The translations under genes and the position numbers were made by a program. Positions 1 through 10,900 of a DNA stretch of 64,000 bases are shown here, one piece after another. Within the stretch, counting starts at the first letter, position 1. The number at the start of each line of letters is the position of its first letter. The notes beneath the pieces were generated by a model, which was not told where the DNA came from, did no database searches, and was given only the letters and a program-made list of their open reading frames with translations. Source of the stretch: Owenia fusiformis (taxonomy: Eukaryota > Annelida > Polychaeta > Sabellida > Oweniidae); the NCBI GenBank assembly GCA_903813345.2, contig CAIIXF020000003.1, positions 25,559,248 through 25,623,247 of the forward strand. The letters run 5' to 3'.

Positions 1-669
1 ATTGGAGTAGACTACTACAGCAAGTACCCTGAGCTGTACTCACTCACCAGCACCAAGGCAAAACCCATCATAAATTGCCTAAAAGCCTCGTTCAGCAGAA
101 ATGGTATTCCCCAAACAGTATTCAGTGACAATGGTCCACCATTTCAATCATCAGAATATGTAAAATTCAGCGAAGACTACAACTTCGACATTGCTACATC
201 GAGCCCGAATCTAGCAAATAGCAATGGCCAAATTGAAAGGACAATACAGACTGTAAAAAATATTATCAGAAAATCAGATGATATTTTCACAGCCATGCTG
301 AATTTGAGAAACACCCCAATTGATGCGAAGATCAACAAATCCCCAGCAGAATTACTTATGGGTAGAAAACTGCGATCTAAAATTCCTACAAGTGATGTTC
401 TACTGAATCCCCAAAGCCCAGATCCCAACTTTCGCACAAAACTTCAGCAGAAAAAGCAGATGGAGAAGAGAAAGTATGACCTCCGCGCTCGTCCCCTTGC
501 CCCTCTTCAACCTAATACCCCTGTCAAAGTCCGTGAGAAAAGGAACAATAAATACATCTGGAGAAATGCAACAGTGACTGAGAAACTAGATTCGCCCAGA
601 TCATATCTAGTTGAAACCCCAGATGGAGGACAATTTAGAAGGAATAGGAGACATTTAATTCCAGCATAA
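1..669 (+). CDS. Ty3/gypsy retrotransposon Pol, integrase C-terminal part (5' truncated by window edge)
   Basis: Frame 1 is open from the first base to the TAA at 667-669 (222 codons). The visible part is the distal half of a retroelement integrase. It has the conserved VDYYSKYPE strand just after the first catalytic Asp (that Asp lies off the left edge), the second catalytic Asp in FSDNGPPF (codons 40-47) and the catalytic Glu in NGQIERTIQTVK (codons 75-86). A basic C-terminal DNA-binding tail follows. Integrase is the last Pol domain here, the usual gypsy order, unlike the element at 47-52 kb. No stop or frameshift is visible, so this copy may be young. The likely group is K02A2.6/Mag-like gypsy, by general resemblance only. 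Confidence 0.85.
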   Translation: MGVDYYSKYPELYSLTSTKAKPIINCLKASFSRNGIPQTVFSDNGPPFQSSEYVKFSEDYNFDIATSSPNLANSNGQIERTIQTVKNIIRKSDDIFTAMLNLRNTPIDAKINKSPAELLMGRKLRSKIPTSDVLLNPQSPDPNFRTKLQQKKQMEKRKYDLRARPLAPLQPNTPVKVREKRNNKYIWRNATVTEKLDSPRSYLVETPDGGQFRRNRRHLIPA

Positions 670-1027
670 AATGTGTGAAATGACTGTCAATAATATAGTG
701 TAGACCCAAGACTGGAAGTGAAATGGAAATATCCATATTTGCAATGAAGGTCAAGGATAGACCAAATTAGCATATCAAAATAAACATTGTAGTAAGACTG
801 TAGTAAACTCTTAGGTCAAGAACCTCATTAGCATGTAGTACAAACATATGCACTGGACATTTTATCAATGAATACTTAAGTTCATGAGACAGGTCAGATA
901 GTTCAAATTACATGGCTAGTAAAGTTTAAATGAGCTCCCTTACAAAATATTCAGAATTAGTAATGATCATATTTCAATGAGATGACTGTTAAAAGTCTAA
1001 CTTGTTTTTAAACTAAAAGAAGGGAGA

Positions 1028-1240
1028 TGTTATGTATCTGGTTTCAGTACTGGTCATTAAGACATGTAAGATATCTGATACCCTTAACTGAGATTACCAT
1101 GCTTATAGCAGACACTTGTAAGTCTGGCTTCCTACTAGAAACACATTAACTATGTAGTTCTTATATTATGTTTGATGTATAATAAAGTCTTGATACAAAC
1201 ACAACAGTTCTCTGTCCAGTCAGCAGTGGGCATTTCAACA
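1028..1240 (+). mobile_element. 3' LTR of the gypsy element at 1-669
   Basis: The 213-base segment begins TGTTATGTATC and ends CATTTCAACA, so it has the expected TG...CA ends. A purine-rich tract (AAAAGAAGGGAGA, 1015-1027), the plus-strand primer, lies directly before it. AATAAA at 1181 is a good poly(A) signal for the element transcript. The stretch 670-1014 between the Pol stop and the primer is non-coding. The 5' LTR is outside the window, so the ends cannot be checked against a second copy. Confidence 0.7.
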
Positions 1241-1439
1241 GGAAATGTAAAGTTGTCTGGTTTAAATTATCACATAAACATTTTGGATTTGCAACCCGTT
1301 CAAAATTGTATGCATGAAGATGGGCTTGCAAGTGAAGTCCGGCCCTGAGTCAGGTCAGAAAAGGAATTTCTAGGTAACGAGGTATGGTCTTTTTTAGTTT
1401 TGACCTTGATAGGATAGAAGCAGGGCTTCTATCGCCTCT

Positions 1440-3450
1440 AACTATTTATTCTATGGTCTGATGGAAGGTTATTCCAAAGGGTCATTTTTTTGAAAATTGT
1501 TGATTTGGTAGCCAAGGCGCTTGTTTGAAGGGGAATCTTATAGTAGTGAACACACTTGTATGTCATTCTCATAGGACCTGACAAGATTACAAATGAAAGG
1601 AAGAATGTTCCTCTCTTCTAGAGGATGTTTTCCAGTTAAATGATGAAAGAACTTTATCAGTGTTCGAGCCATGGATTGCTCCGGAGACTAGACATGCCGC
1701 TCTATAATCAAGAGATTTCAATTTGGTATCTGATGCACATGCATGTATATGATGTCACAATAGTCAAAATGAGGGAGTATATACACATTATATAATGTTT
1801 CAAGATGCTTACTTGACAAGATTTTGCAGAGTTTCTTCATGGGTCTCATCAGGCTTATTACCTTGTTAGATAATTGATCAATGTGAGCTTTGAAATTTAG
1901 GTTTTGGTCAAGAGTAAGTCCGAGGTGTTTATGAGTATTACATCTAGGGACATCTATGTACTTCCCCATTCATTTTCAGAGGAGGAGGTTCAATATTGAT
2001 GTTTTTATGACCAGAGATTATCAAATCAGCACTTTTCTGTGCTTTTTATAACATTTTTATGTTGAGGCCCAGTGGTCTAAATGGTTCAAATCACTTTGAA
2101 TGGGTTCATGAATATCAAGAAATATAAATGTCTTAGAGATGAGATCATCTGGTAGGTCTTTAATGTATAGCAATAATAGGAGGGGTCCTTATTCTGAACC
2201 CTGAGGAACTCCTGCATTGATTTTATAATTCTTAGTATGAGAGTTGTTATTATAAATTTGTGCATCTGGTTCTTAAGCATCTGGATGTTGAACAGAGGAC
2301 CAATCTGATATGTTATTATTGACCTGTCTCTGATATGCCTATCACTTAAGTATGATTAATGAGATGAAATTGTTGTTACAACCGAAGTCTTTTAATTTTT
2401 TAATTAGCAATAATTTATGAGGGACGGCATCTAAAGCTGAACTCAGGTCCAAAAATGATGAGCGTATATGCTCTTTGTTATCAATATGTTGATGTAGATC
2501 ATGTACAATATTTATTAGTTGATTTGATGTACCATGTTTAGGTAAGAACTCACTCTGAAGTTTATACAAAAGATAATGTACAAAAAGATGAGAGAGCAAG
2601 TGTCTATGAATAATGCGTTCAAAAACTTTAGACAGAGTACTTAAAAGAGTAACAGGTCTGTAATTTGAGACAATGGTTGAGTCACCTTTTTTGTAAATTT
2701 GAATAACTTTTCCATCCTTCCAGAGATCTGAAAATATATTCTCAATAAGTATTCTATTTAATAGGTTGCTTACTGGTAATGAAAAAGAGCTTGCACACAT
2801 TTTCACAACTTATTTGAGATTTCATCAGGACCGGGAGATTTGTGTACATCCAACTCATTAAAAAGTCAAAGACCTCTTGTTGTGATGTTTTGACGTCTTG
2901 GAGTATTTGATTGGTTCTGTTGGAAAAATAGGTGTAAGATTTGCATTATTTTCAATCAGATTTTTTGTACAAAGTATTTCATGAGCATATTTGATTTATC
3001 CAAGCTGGAGCATGCAGCAATGTTATCATTAGGCATGTATAAAACTGGATGAGATGTTGTTTTTTCCTAGCAAGTCTTTGATAGTGTCCAGTTATCAAGT
3101 GAATTAAGTAAGATTTGATAAATGGTCTTTTTTAGCTGTCTCTATTAATTCTTTCACTTTGCCACTTTTTGTTACATACTTTTCTTTATATGTTGCATTG
3201 TCAGTAGATTTAAATTTGTGATGGAGCCTATTTCTCTTATAGATCTCATTTTTAATGGAACTGTTGAACCATTGCTGGTCATCGAATCTTATTGAACGAA
3301 TATTATTTTTAACATTTGATTTAATAATATTGAGAAAAAGTTTCACAAGTTTGTGGTACCTTCATTAATAGGATCAGCTCCAATAAAACTCCAGTTCAAA
3401 TGTGCTTAATATCAGAGAGTAATTCCCTAAAATGACAAAGATATGAAGAA
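1440..3450 (-). pseudogene. Decayed non-LTR (Jockey/CR1-like) retrotransposon, reverse transcriptase remnant
   Basis: Read on the minus strand, broken frames line up in order along a non-LTR reverse transcriptase. The pre-RT linker is at 3346-3104. The RT fingers and palm are at 2806-2342 (GKVIQIYKKGD, NYRPVTLLSTLSKVFERI, FLDLSSALDAVPH). The INAGVPQGS block near 2220 is followed by a stop and then GPLLLLLYIKDLPDD. The thumb is at 1969-1718 (HLGLTLDQNLNFKAHID), and the tail ends with TLWNNLPSDH near 1465. At least three frameshifts and several stops separate the blocks. The FADD active-site block is missing between the YIKDLPDD and LNHLDHWAS motifs, so the element is dead. The endonuclease part was not found. 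Confidence 0.8.
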
Positions 3451-4210
3451 AATAGCGACAGTGTTTTTTTTACCACATTGTAAAATGATATGCTTGTTCT
3501 TACTTGATCCCCACTGTCCATGAATTCCGGCCACCCCTAGCATTGTCAAAATTACTGCTATTAGGTACATTTCCCTTGCCATGTGTTTTGTAGTTTGTCT
3601 GTCTATGTGTTTAATGTTTATACTAATGAGTCATTGTATTCTGCTTTGGTTTTACGTAATGTTAGGCTGACAACTGGTTTTTATTTGTATTTAAGCTTCA
3701 TTGGTTCTGTAAACCATTGCTCATTTTGTTGGAAGATTTTAAGGTCGACATGGCTATGAGTTTAATGTTAAGAGATTATTCCTGAAAGAACATTTTACAC
3801 ACATTTTACTAATTGTCAAGTAATTTTTTAGAGTGTGTGTGTTGTATGCATCTTTCTCTAAACAAATTGGTCATGACCGTCTCCTCTCGATTAATTATCC
3901 TGCCTTAGGTGCTATTCCTATCATTAACCAACCTATCGTTTCTACGGGAATCTATCCTAATTTTTTACTGAAATTTAACAATTTCGAAACAAAAATGATT
4001 TGTTATCGTCATAGCCTACTGAATACTGAACACGATATAATGTTACATGCGTTCTCTTATCGGGATTAAAAGATGATTCAGCGCTTTCATCGCCAGGAGC
4101 CAAACAAGAAACAATTGCCTATGTTTTATAAAACATAAAACAATGACAAATATGAAAAATATATAGAGGGCAGAGGGCATGTCTTATTCTTGTTGTTGGG
4201 GATATCCAGA
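3451..4210. other. Non-coding stretch without recognisable feature
   Basis: AT-rich sequence. A 78-codon plus-strand frame at 3833-4069 shows no recognisable motif and no splice context. No supported gene seen. Confidence 0.5.
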
Positions 4211-4214
4211 TTTT

Positions 4215-4695
4215 TTTTGTACAGGCACCGGGGAGCAAGATTAGAGAAATGGCAGCTTCCTTTGTTCCAGTCCTCGCCTTTATGACATCAATGGACCTGA
4301 TTGTGTTCTGGTCCATCCATCTGTTACGAGAATAAGTTCATTGAATGCAAAATCTTGATCGCCCACCTTCGGTGTGATAATAACATTATCTGCAAATTCA
4401 AGAGTGAGATCAGTATGCATGTTTTCTTCTGCATATCATCGACTCGTTAATAATGGCCACCAGTGCTCCTTCTCTTGTGCTGAACATGGTGGCATCTCGG
4501 GTTTTACTTTTTCATTATACGTGAGAAGTGTGAAGTTTATTGAGTTATCACCATCACCATTCGTTAACTAATTCCCCAATCTTATCAAGGACATACTCGT
4601 AATTGATGTCTTCATGTTTAATGCTATTTGAATGGTCGAGAATAATGAGAACATCTAGAGGGCCATTTTGATAACATGGAACTGTACCATTTATT
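4215..4695 (-). pseudogene. von Willebrand factor A domain remnant
   Basis: On the minus strand, translation from about 4693 gives PLDVLIILDHSNSIKHEDI, with the metal-binding DxSxS motif (D-H-S-N-S) of a vWA domain. After a CACCATCACCATTC tract around 4548-4562 the frame shifts to INFTLLTYNEKVKPEMPP. Further on come TDLTLEFADNVI, carrying the MIDAS Thr, and FNELILVTDGW, carrying the MIDAS Asp. At least two frame breaks and an in-frame stop interrupt it. No intron borders separate the blocks, which suggests a processed or decayed copy rather than a live exon set. The parent protein (matrilin-, collagen- or integrin-like) cannot be named from this fragment. Confidence 0.65.
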
Positions 4696-4948
4696 TCTCC
4701 CAGGGTTAATTAGATCCTAATAGACCTATACAGTTAGTACATTTGTATGTTCAGTGCTATACCGACCTGGGCATTGGAGATCTGGCAATGTTACATTGAT
4801 ATGATCACAAACAGTCTTTGCCAGATCCTATGAACCATTTTAATATTGGAATATTCTATCTTGATCAGCTAGCATATTAACTCGTACACTGATAAAAGAA
4901 AATTATACAGTATATGAAAAAAGCATAAAAGTATATGATCTGTTTCAG

Positions 4949-7900
4949 AAAAAGTCCATCCCTGTAGAGAACCTAGTTCCACTAGCAAGAGAGCTTATGA
5001 GACTGCAATATAACATACCAGGTGCTGTGGAAATACTCTCTAATGAAGAGGTCAGTAGAACTTTCATGAAGGTTGTTGTTCTCATCATACCCCAGAATAC
5101 AGATACTGATTAAATGACTCTGATGCTAGTAGGTAATTTCCAGTTTCTCCACCAGGTGGCCCGTTTGGGTCAGATAGGATGGCGGGTATTGTAGAAAGTT
5201 CCCTTTAACTAAAATATATATCCGTTTTTATTGGTTCAATTTTCAGCCTTTTATGTATCTTATGATGCAAATTAAAATATGTCCAGTAAAAGAAAATGTT
5301 ACCTGTCCAATACAAGAAAATGTGATTGTATAACTATGGGGAATCTCCCTAAACTAGAAGTCTAGAACTAGAAATTTTTCAAAACCATGTACTTTTACAT
5401 GTAGATTTCAAATATGACATCACTTTGAATGAATTTTGAATATTTTATGATGTAAATTCAGATTTTTCTACTCGCATTTAGTCTATTGTATCTATAAACT
5501 ATAAATTTGCAATATACACTTTTGCCGGAAAGTCAAAATAGCTCAAAGTAGTGGTATAAAAAACATTTCAAAACTATGCAGTGATCTCCTCAGCATTAAA
5601 GCAAGTGGGTGTAGCACCCACCTGAGATTTTGAAAATGGCTTGCACCCACTTGAAAATCCATTTGCACCCACTTGAAAAGAGAGAAATCATGAAAAATTG
5701 CGAATTGGCATATTTTGACCAATTTTTGTCTGAATTGTGAAAATGAGAATTTTGCATCCACCTGAGAAAAAAAATCCTTGGGAGATCACTGCTATGTGTG
5801 ATATTGTTATACAACAAAAATTAATGAAGTACATTTGGTATTTTTAACAATGCTTTATATTGCCCTAAACCATCAAAATAGAAGAAAGTCGGGCATGGGC
5901 AATTTGATCATTTTGCAACAATAAGTTGGAAACATGTATCAATAGAAAGCAAATCAATGCATACAAAACATCTTCAAAGGAGTGGTATCGATATGGTGAA
6001 CTTTTTGAACACACTTCACTTAAACCAGTCATCAAAAAATTCTGAAAATTTTACACATCGTCAATTTAATGGTCATCTTTTGGACCTCAACACGTTGTGT
6101 TTATGTCGTTTTGTTCCAATGAGGTTTGGATAGATGTTTCATTTCATTCCGAACATATGATACCAAGAACAAAAGAAGTGTCTGATGTGTTTTCTAAAAC
6201 AATATAGAGAAAAGTGTATACTGGTATATTCATTTCAAATTATATTGTTACTATTCAAAAGATGACCATTAAATTGACGATGTGTAAAATTTTCAGAATT
6301 TGATGACTGGTTAAAGAGAAATGTGTGTTCAAAAAGTTCACCATATTGCATATAATGATGTGAGTTTGGCATATGATTATACAAATTTCATGATGGTGTG
6401 AGTTTCAAATCATATAGTGTCACATCATATGGTTCGACTTCATGTATTGTGTATTGTCCAATTTATTTACATTTATATAGTATAAGCATATAGGATGGCA
6501 AAGTTCATTTTGAAGTTCTCATGTTTATAGCACATATTAGCATATCATTCTCTCAAAAGCCCAATTAACATATGGACACTATCCCTCAATACTTGATGAA
6601 ATTCAGTTTTTCCACTAATAAATCCATTGTTCATAAAGCATGATGTAAAACCATTGTTATGTCATATTATATAAATGGTAAAATAACAACATAACAACAT
6701 TATGATAAAAATCAAAATCAACATCCTGGTGATTGTTTTCATAATACCCTTGTATAATGAAATTTCTATTTTGTTGTCAGTGAAACTATTCAATCATCTA
6801 AGGTTTACACAAGATAAATAAATAAAATAATGCAGGATTCACCTTAACTGTTGCTAGATAAAATTAGAATTAATAGTTATATTGTATGATTGCTAAAATG
6901 GCACAGATCTACTAGTCATATTTCGTAATGAAATAAGATGTGCATTTTACCATGATTTGTGTACTGTAAATGACCATTCTAAATGGTTATTTTCATTATG
7001 ATACATGTACATTTTTAAACTTACAGATAAATTAAAATATGTAAATTCCTATATTCTAGTAATAAATGAATTACAATGTCAAGGAACATTTGAAGATGGT
7101 TTGAATGCATTGATTTTCTATTCTATTTCAATTTTTCAATTCGATTTTTAATTTCAATTTATTCTTAAAAGATCTCAGACGATCCTCTTTTGAGTAAATA
7201 GGTTCAACATTTCCCTATCATAATTTTTCGAATTGTTTGTTTGATATTTTTATCATCATGAGTACTTGACTTCATAAAAACCACTGTATTTATGCCCAGA
7301 AAGTATTCATGGTGAAAGATATGACTGTCTAAAATCACTTGCCATACTGCACATGGACCTTTCCAGAATGATGAAATTGAAACCGGGCAATATCAAAATT
7401 TGGCCATGAAAATTATATCTTTACACTTTAAAGCCAAACACCTGATATTTTCTAACACCTACCATTTTACTCAGCCATGATTTATTGTCAGAAATAATTT
7501 ATTATGACCTTCCGGCAAAAGTGTGCCAGCAGCTGGTACGTAGTATTAAAGGAATTCTGAGTGAGAGAAATGACAAAATATTGCTTATGGGACGAGATCA
7601 AATGGCTTTGACACATTCTTTACCATACCTTTACCCTACCCTACCTGAGAAAAATCTCAAATGAAATAGAACTTTTTTAATCCTCAGTCTAAACATGGCT
7701 TAATTTTTTCTGTTACAGGGTGAACTCTGTCATTGGGTAGAAGTCCACCTCGGCAAACATACCTTCTATTTCAACAAACAGACAACAGATGCTACGTAAG
7801 TTGACTGAAATATTGTATCAAATTTCTGCCCCTTGTGCTCTAGCTCAAAAAAGGTCTTAAGGCCCCAAAAAGTGGGCCTTTTTGGTTATAAATGGGCCTT

Positions 7901-10900
7901 ATAAGGCCTTATTTTTTAATTTTAGGCCAAATTTTTAAGAAAATGGGCCTCAAAATTTCAAAATTCGGGCCCACTTTTTGGTTTTAGGGGCCCAAATTAT
8001 TTGGGTGTTAGATGATATTTAGTTGAAAAGTCCCTAAAAACAACAGGCGAATTTGTGAAAACAACCTGTGAAAATCGCCTCTTGCCTGCTGCTAATGAAA
8101 CTCCTGTATATATTTTAATTTATATGTCTGTTTTAGGTACAAGATGCCAGAGGAATATTTCTCCAGTCTTGATACTACATTATTCTATGATGGGGTGCTG
8201 CATCTTCTTAGGCTGGAACTGGAGGGCTCAGAAGATGACATGGAACTCCCCTTTGAAGAGGTAGTCATTCATATCATTTTTGATACCTTCCTTATACTTG
8301 AATAAAGTCTCTGGTTTGCCCATAGTTTGAATCTTCCGCAATCAGATGCAAAATGTAACTAACACTCACGGCTAGGATACTTCAAGAGGATCCTCTTTCA
8401 GTCCTACTTGACAAAATTGAATTACATACCAGTTGTCCATGTTATTTTCCATAAACTTTGGGTATTTATAAAAAGATGGCAGAGCCGTCCACCTACAGAG
8501 AATAGTAACCAGCAAAATCAAACTATCGGAAATTGTATAATTGATTACCTCTTTTCTCATGCATTTTACAATGTACTGACTTTGTCTATGTTTCAGTTGA
8601 TACGCATGATCCAAGGGGGACTGACCCTCTCTGACAAGGACCTGAAAGCCATCCTGAAACAGTGCAAGTAAGTGATGTGTGCAAATCGTAAATCTGGCAG
8701 ATGTCATCCTTCATCAAAGGCCTTCATTTATATTTCAATTTAGAAGGAAAGAAATGAAATACCCTTGGACCAAGGATTCATACATGTGTGCTACATTACT
8801 GTATGCTAAATTACTGAATGCTACATTACTGTAGGCTACATTACTGTTTTGGGCTTCGGGTGATAGAAAAATTGTTCATAAAAAGATGGCTGTTCAGTCA
8901 ACCTGTTGATACATATTCTTTTCCATGAATTATCATACTGCCATCTTTATTTTGGCCTTAAACATAATGTGGTAACTGTACTGTATTTTCACTTTTTATT
9001 GTTAGAACATCATCATTAGTTTTGGTCTTTATATTTGAGCTTTAATTGGCAAGAAGTAATTTCTGATCTATTTTTATTGATTATTCCTTACTTTGTACAC
9101 TGTTTTCATGAAAAAATATTAAGTTTATATTGAACTAAATTGCTTTTAGTGTTGTTGTATATTTTTCACCCTTGTGTATTTTGATATTTAGTATAATGGT
9201 AGCAATTTTCCAGGAAAACTAAAGAAAACTCGATGGCTCCTAAAGAATTCATCCCCTTTGTGAGAAGACAAATCATGGAAGCGTATGAGAATAAAAAAGC
9301 TATGCCAGTGAGTAAAACTTTTTAAAATATTACAAGAATCCTGAAATGCAATTTGACATCAATTCGATAGTCTGCAGTCTCAGAAATTCACAAATAAAAT
9401 GTCGTGCATCAGGAATAAGACAATAGTGCATAGACAATATACAGCTAGACTAGAAGGCCATCTTGAAATCATTAATGCAATTTCAATGCTTGATTCTAAG
9501 ATAGAGCTTTGGGATTAAGAATGAAATAATAAAAATGTTGGCTTTGCCGTGACCAGGATTCGAACCTGGGTTACCACGGCCACAACGTGGGGTCCTAACC
9601 ACTAGACGATCACGGCTAAGCTAGCAGGCCAACTTGAAATAATTTATGCAATTTCAATGCTTTATTATTTCATGATATAGCTCCAGTGATTAAAAATAAA
9701 ATAAAAAAAATGTTGGCTTTGCCGTGACCAGGATTCGAACCTGGGTTACCACGGCCACAACGTGGGGTCCTAACCACTAGACGATCACGGCTAAGCTAGC
9801 AAGCCAACTTGAAATTATTAAAGCAATTTCAATGCTTTATTATATCATGATATAGCCCCAGGGATTTAAAAAAAAAAATGTTGACCATGCCGTGACCAGG
9901 ATTCGAACCTGGGTTACCACGGCCACAACGTGGGGTCCTAACCACTAGACGATCACGGCTAAGCTAGCAGGCCAACTTGAAATCATTAATGCAATTTCAA
10001 TGCTTTATTATTTCATGATAAAGCCCCAGGGATTAGAAATAAAATAATAAAAATGTTGGCTATGCCGTGACCAGGATTCGAACCTGGGTTACCACGGCCA
10101 CAATGTGGGGTCCTAACCACTAGACGATCACGGCTAAGCTAGCAAGCCAACTTAAATTAATAAAGCAATTTCAATGCTTTATTATATCATGATATAGCCC
10201 CAGGGATTTAAAAAATAAATATTGACCATGCCGTGACCAGGATTCGAACCTGGGTTACCACGGCCACAATGTGGGGTCCTAACCACTAGACGATCACGGC
10301 TAAGCTAGCAAGCCAACTTAAATTAATAAAGCAATTTCAATGCTTTATTATATCATGATATAGCCCCAGGGATTTAAAAAATAAATATTGACCATGCCGT
10401 GACCAGGATTCGAACCTTGGTTACCACGGCCACAACGTGGGGTCCTAACCACTAGACGATCACGGCTAAGCTAGCAGGCCAACTTGAAATCATTAATGCA
10501 ATTTCAATTCTTTATTATTTCATGATAAAGCCCCAGGGATTAGAAATAAAATAATAAAAATGTTGGCTATGCCGTGACCAGGATTCGAACCTGGGTTACC
10601 ACGGCCACAACGTGGGGTCCTAACCACTAGACGATCACGGCTAAGCTAGCAGGCCAACTTGGAATCATCAGTTCAATTCTCTTGCCATATACTTTCAAAA
10701 TGCCTATGGCTAAATGTTTTATAATGACTTAATTATATCTGTAATCAAAGTAATTAAAAAGCTAACAGAACATATTATTTTGATTTGAAAGTATCCATGC
10801 TGACATTCATAAAGAGATTTAATTTTTATGTGTTTTTTTCGAAAATATAAAATATTCAATTTTAAATGAAAGATAAAGGAATTAATTTTGTCAACTTACG

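Larger units (their letters stand above)
9520..10670 (-). repeat. Tandem array carrying the tRNA-His genes
   Basis: The seven genes are spaced 175, 168, 175, 166, 166 and 175 bases apart. There are two spacer versions: one with GTTGGCT(A/T)T and AATCATTAATGC, the other with TTGACCAT and AATTAATAAAGC. They mostly alternate, so the array seems to have grown partly by two-gene units. All genes point the same way. Confidence 0.85.

Noticed and set aside
3833-4069. 78-codon plus-strand frame as a gene
   Set aside because: No motif, no splice context, no neighbour that continues it; it lies between two decayed sequences.
5543-5817. Overlapping minus-strand frames with repeated CxHPLA/CKWIFKWV-like words
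   Set aside because: They come from a local repeat of GCACCCACTTGAAAA/GGGTGTAGCACCCAC strings; low complexity, no gene.
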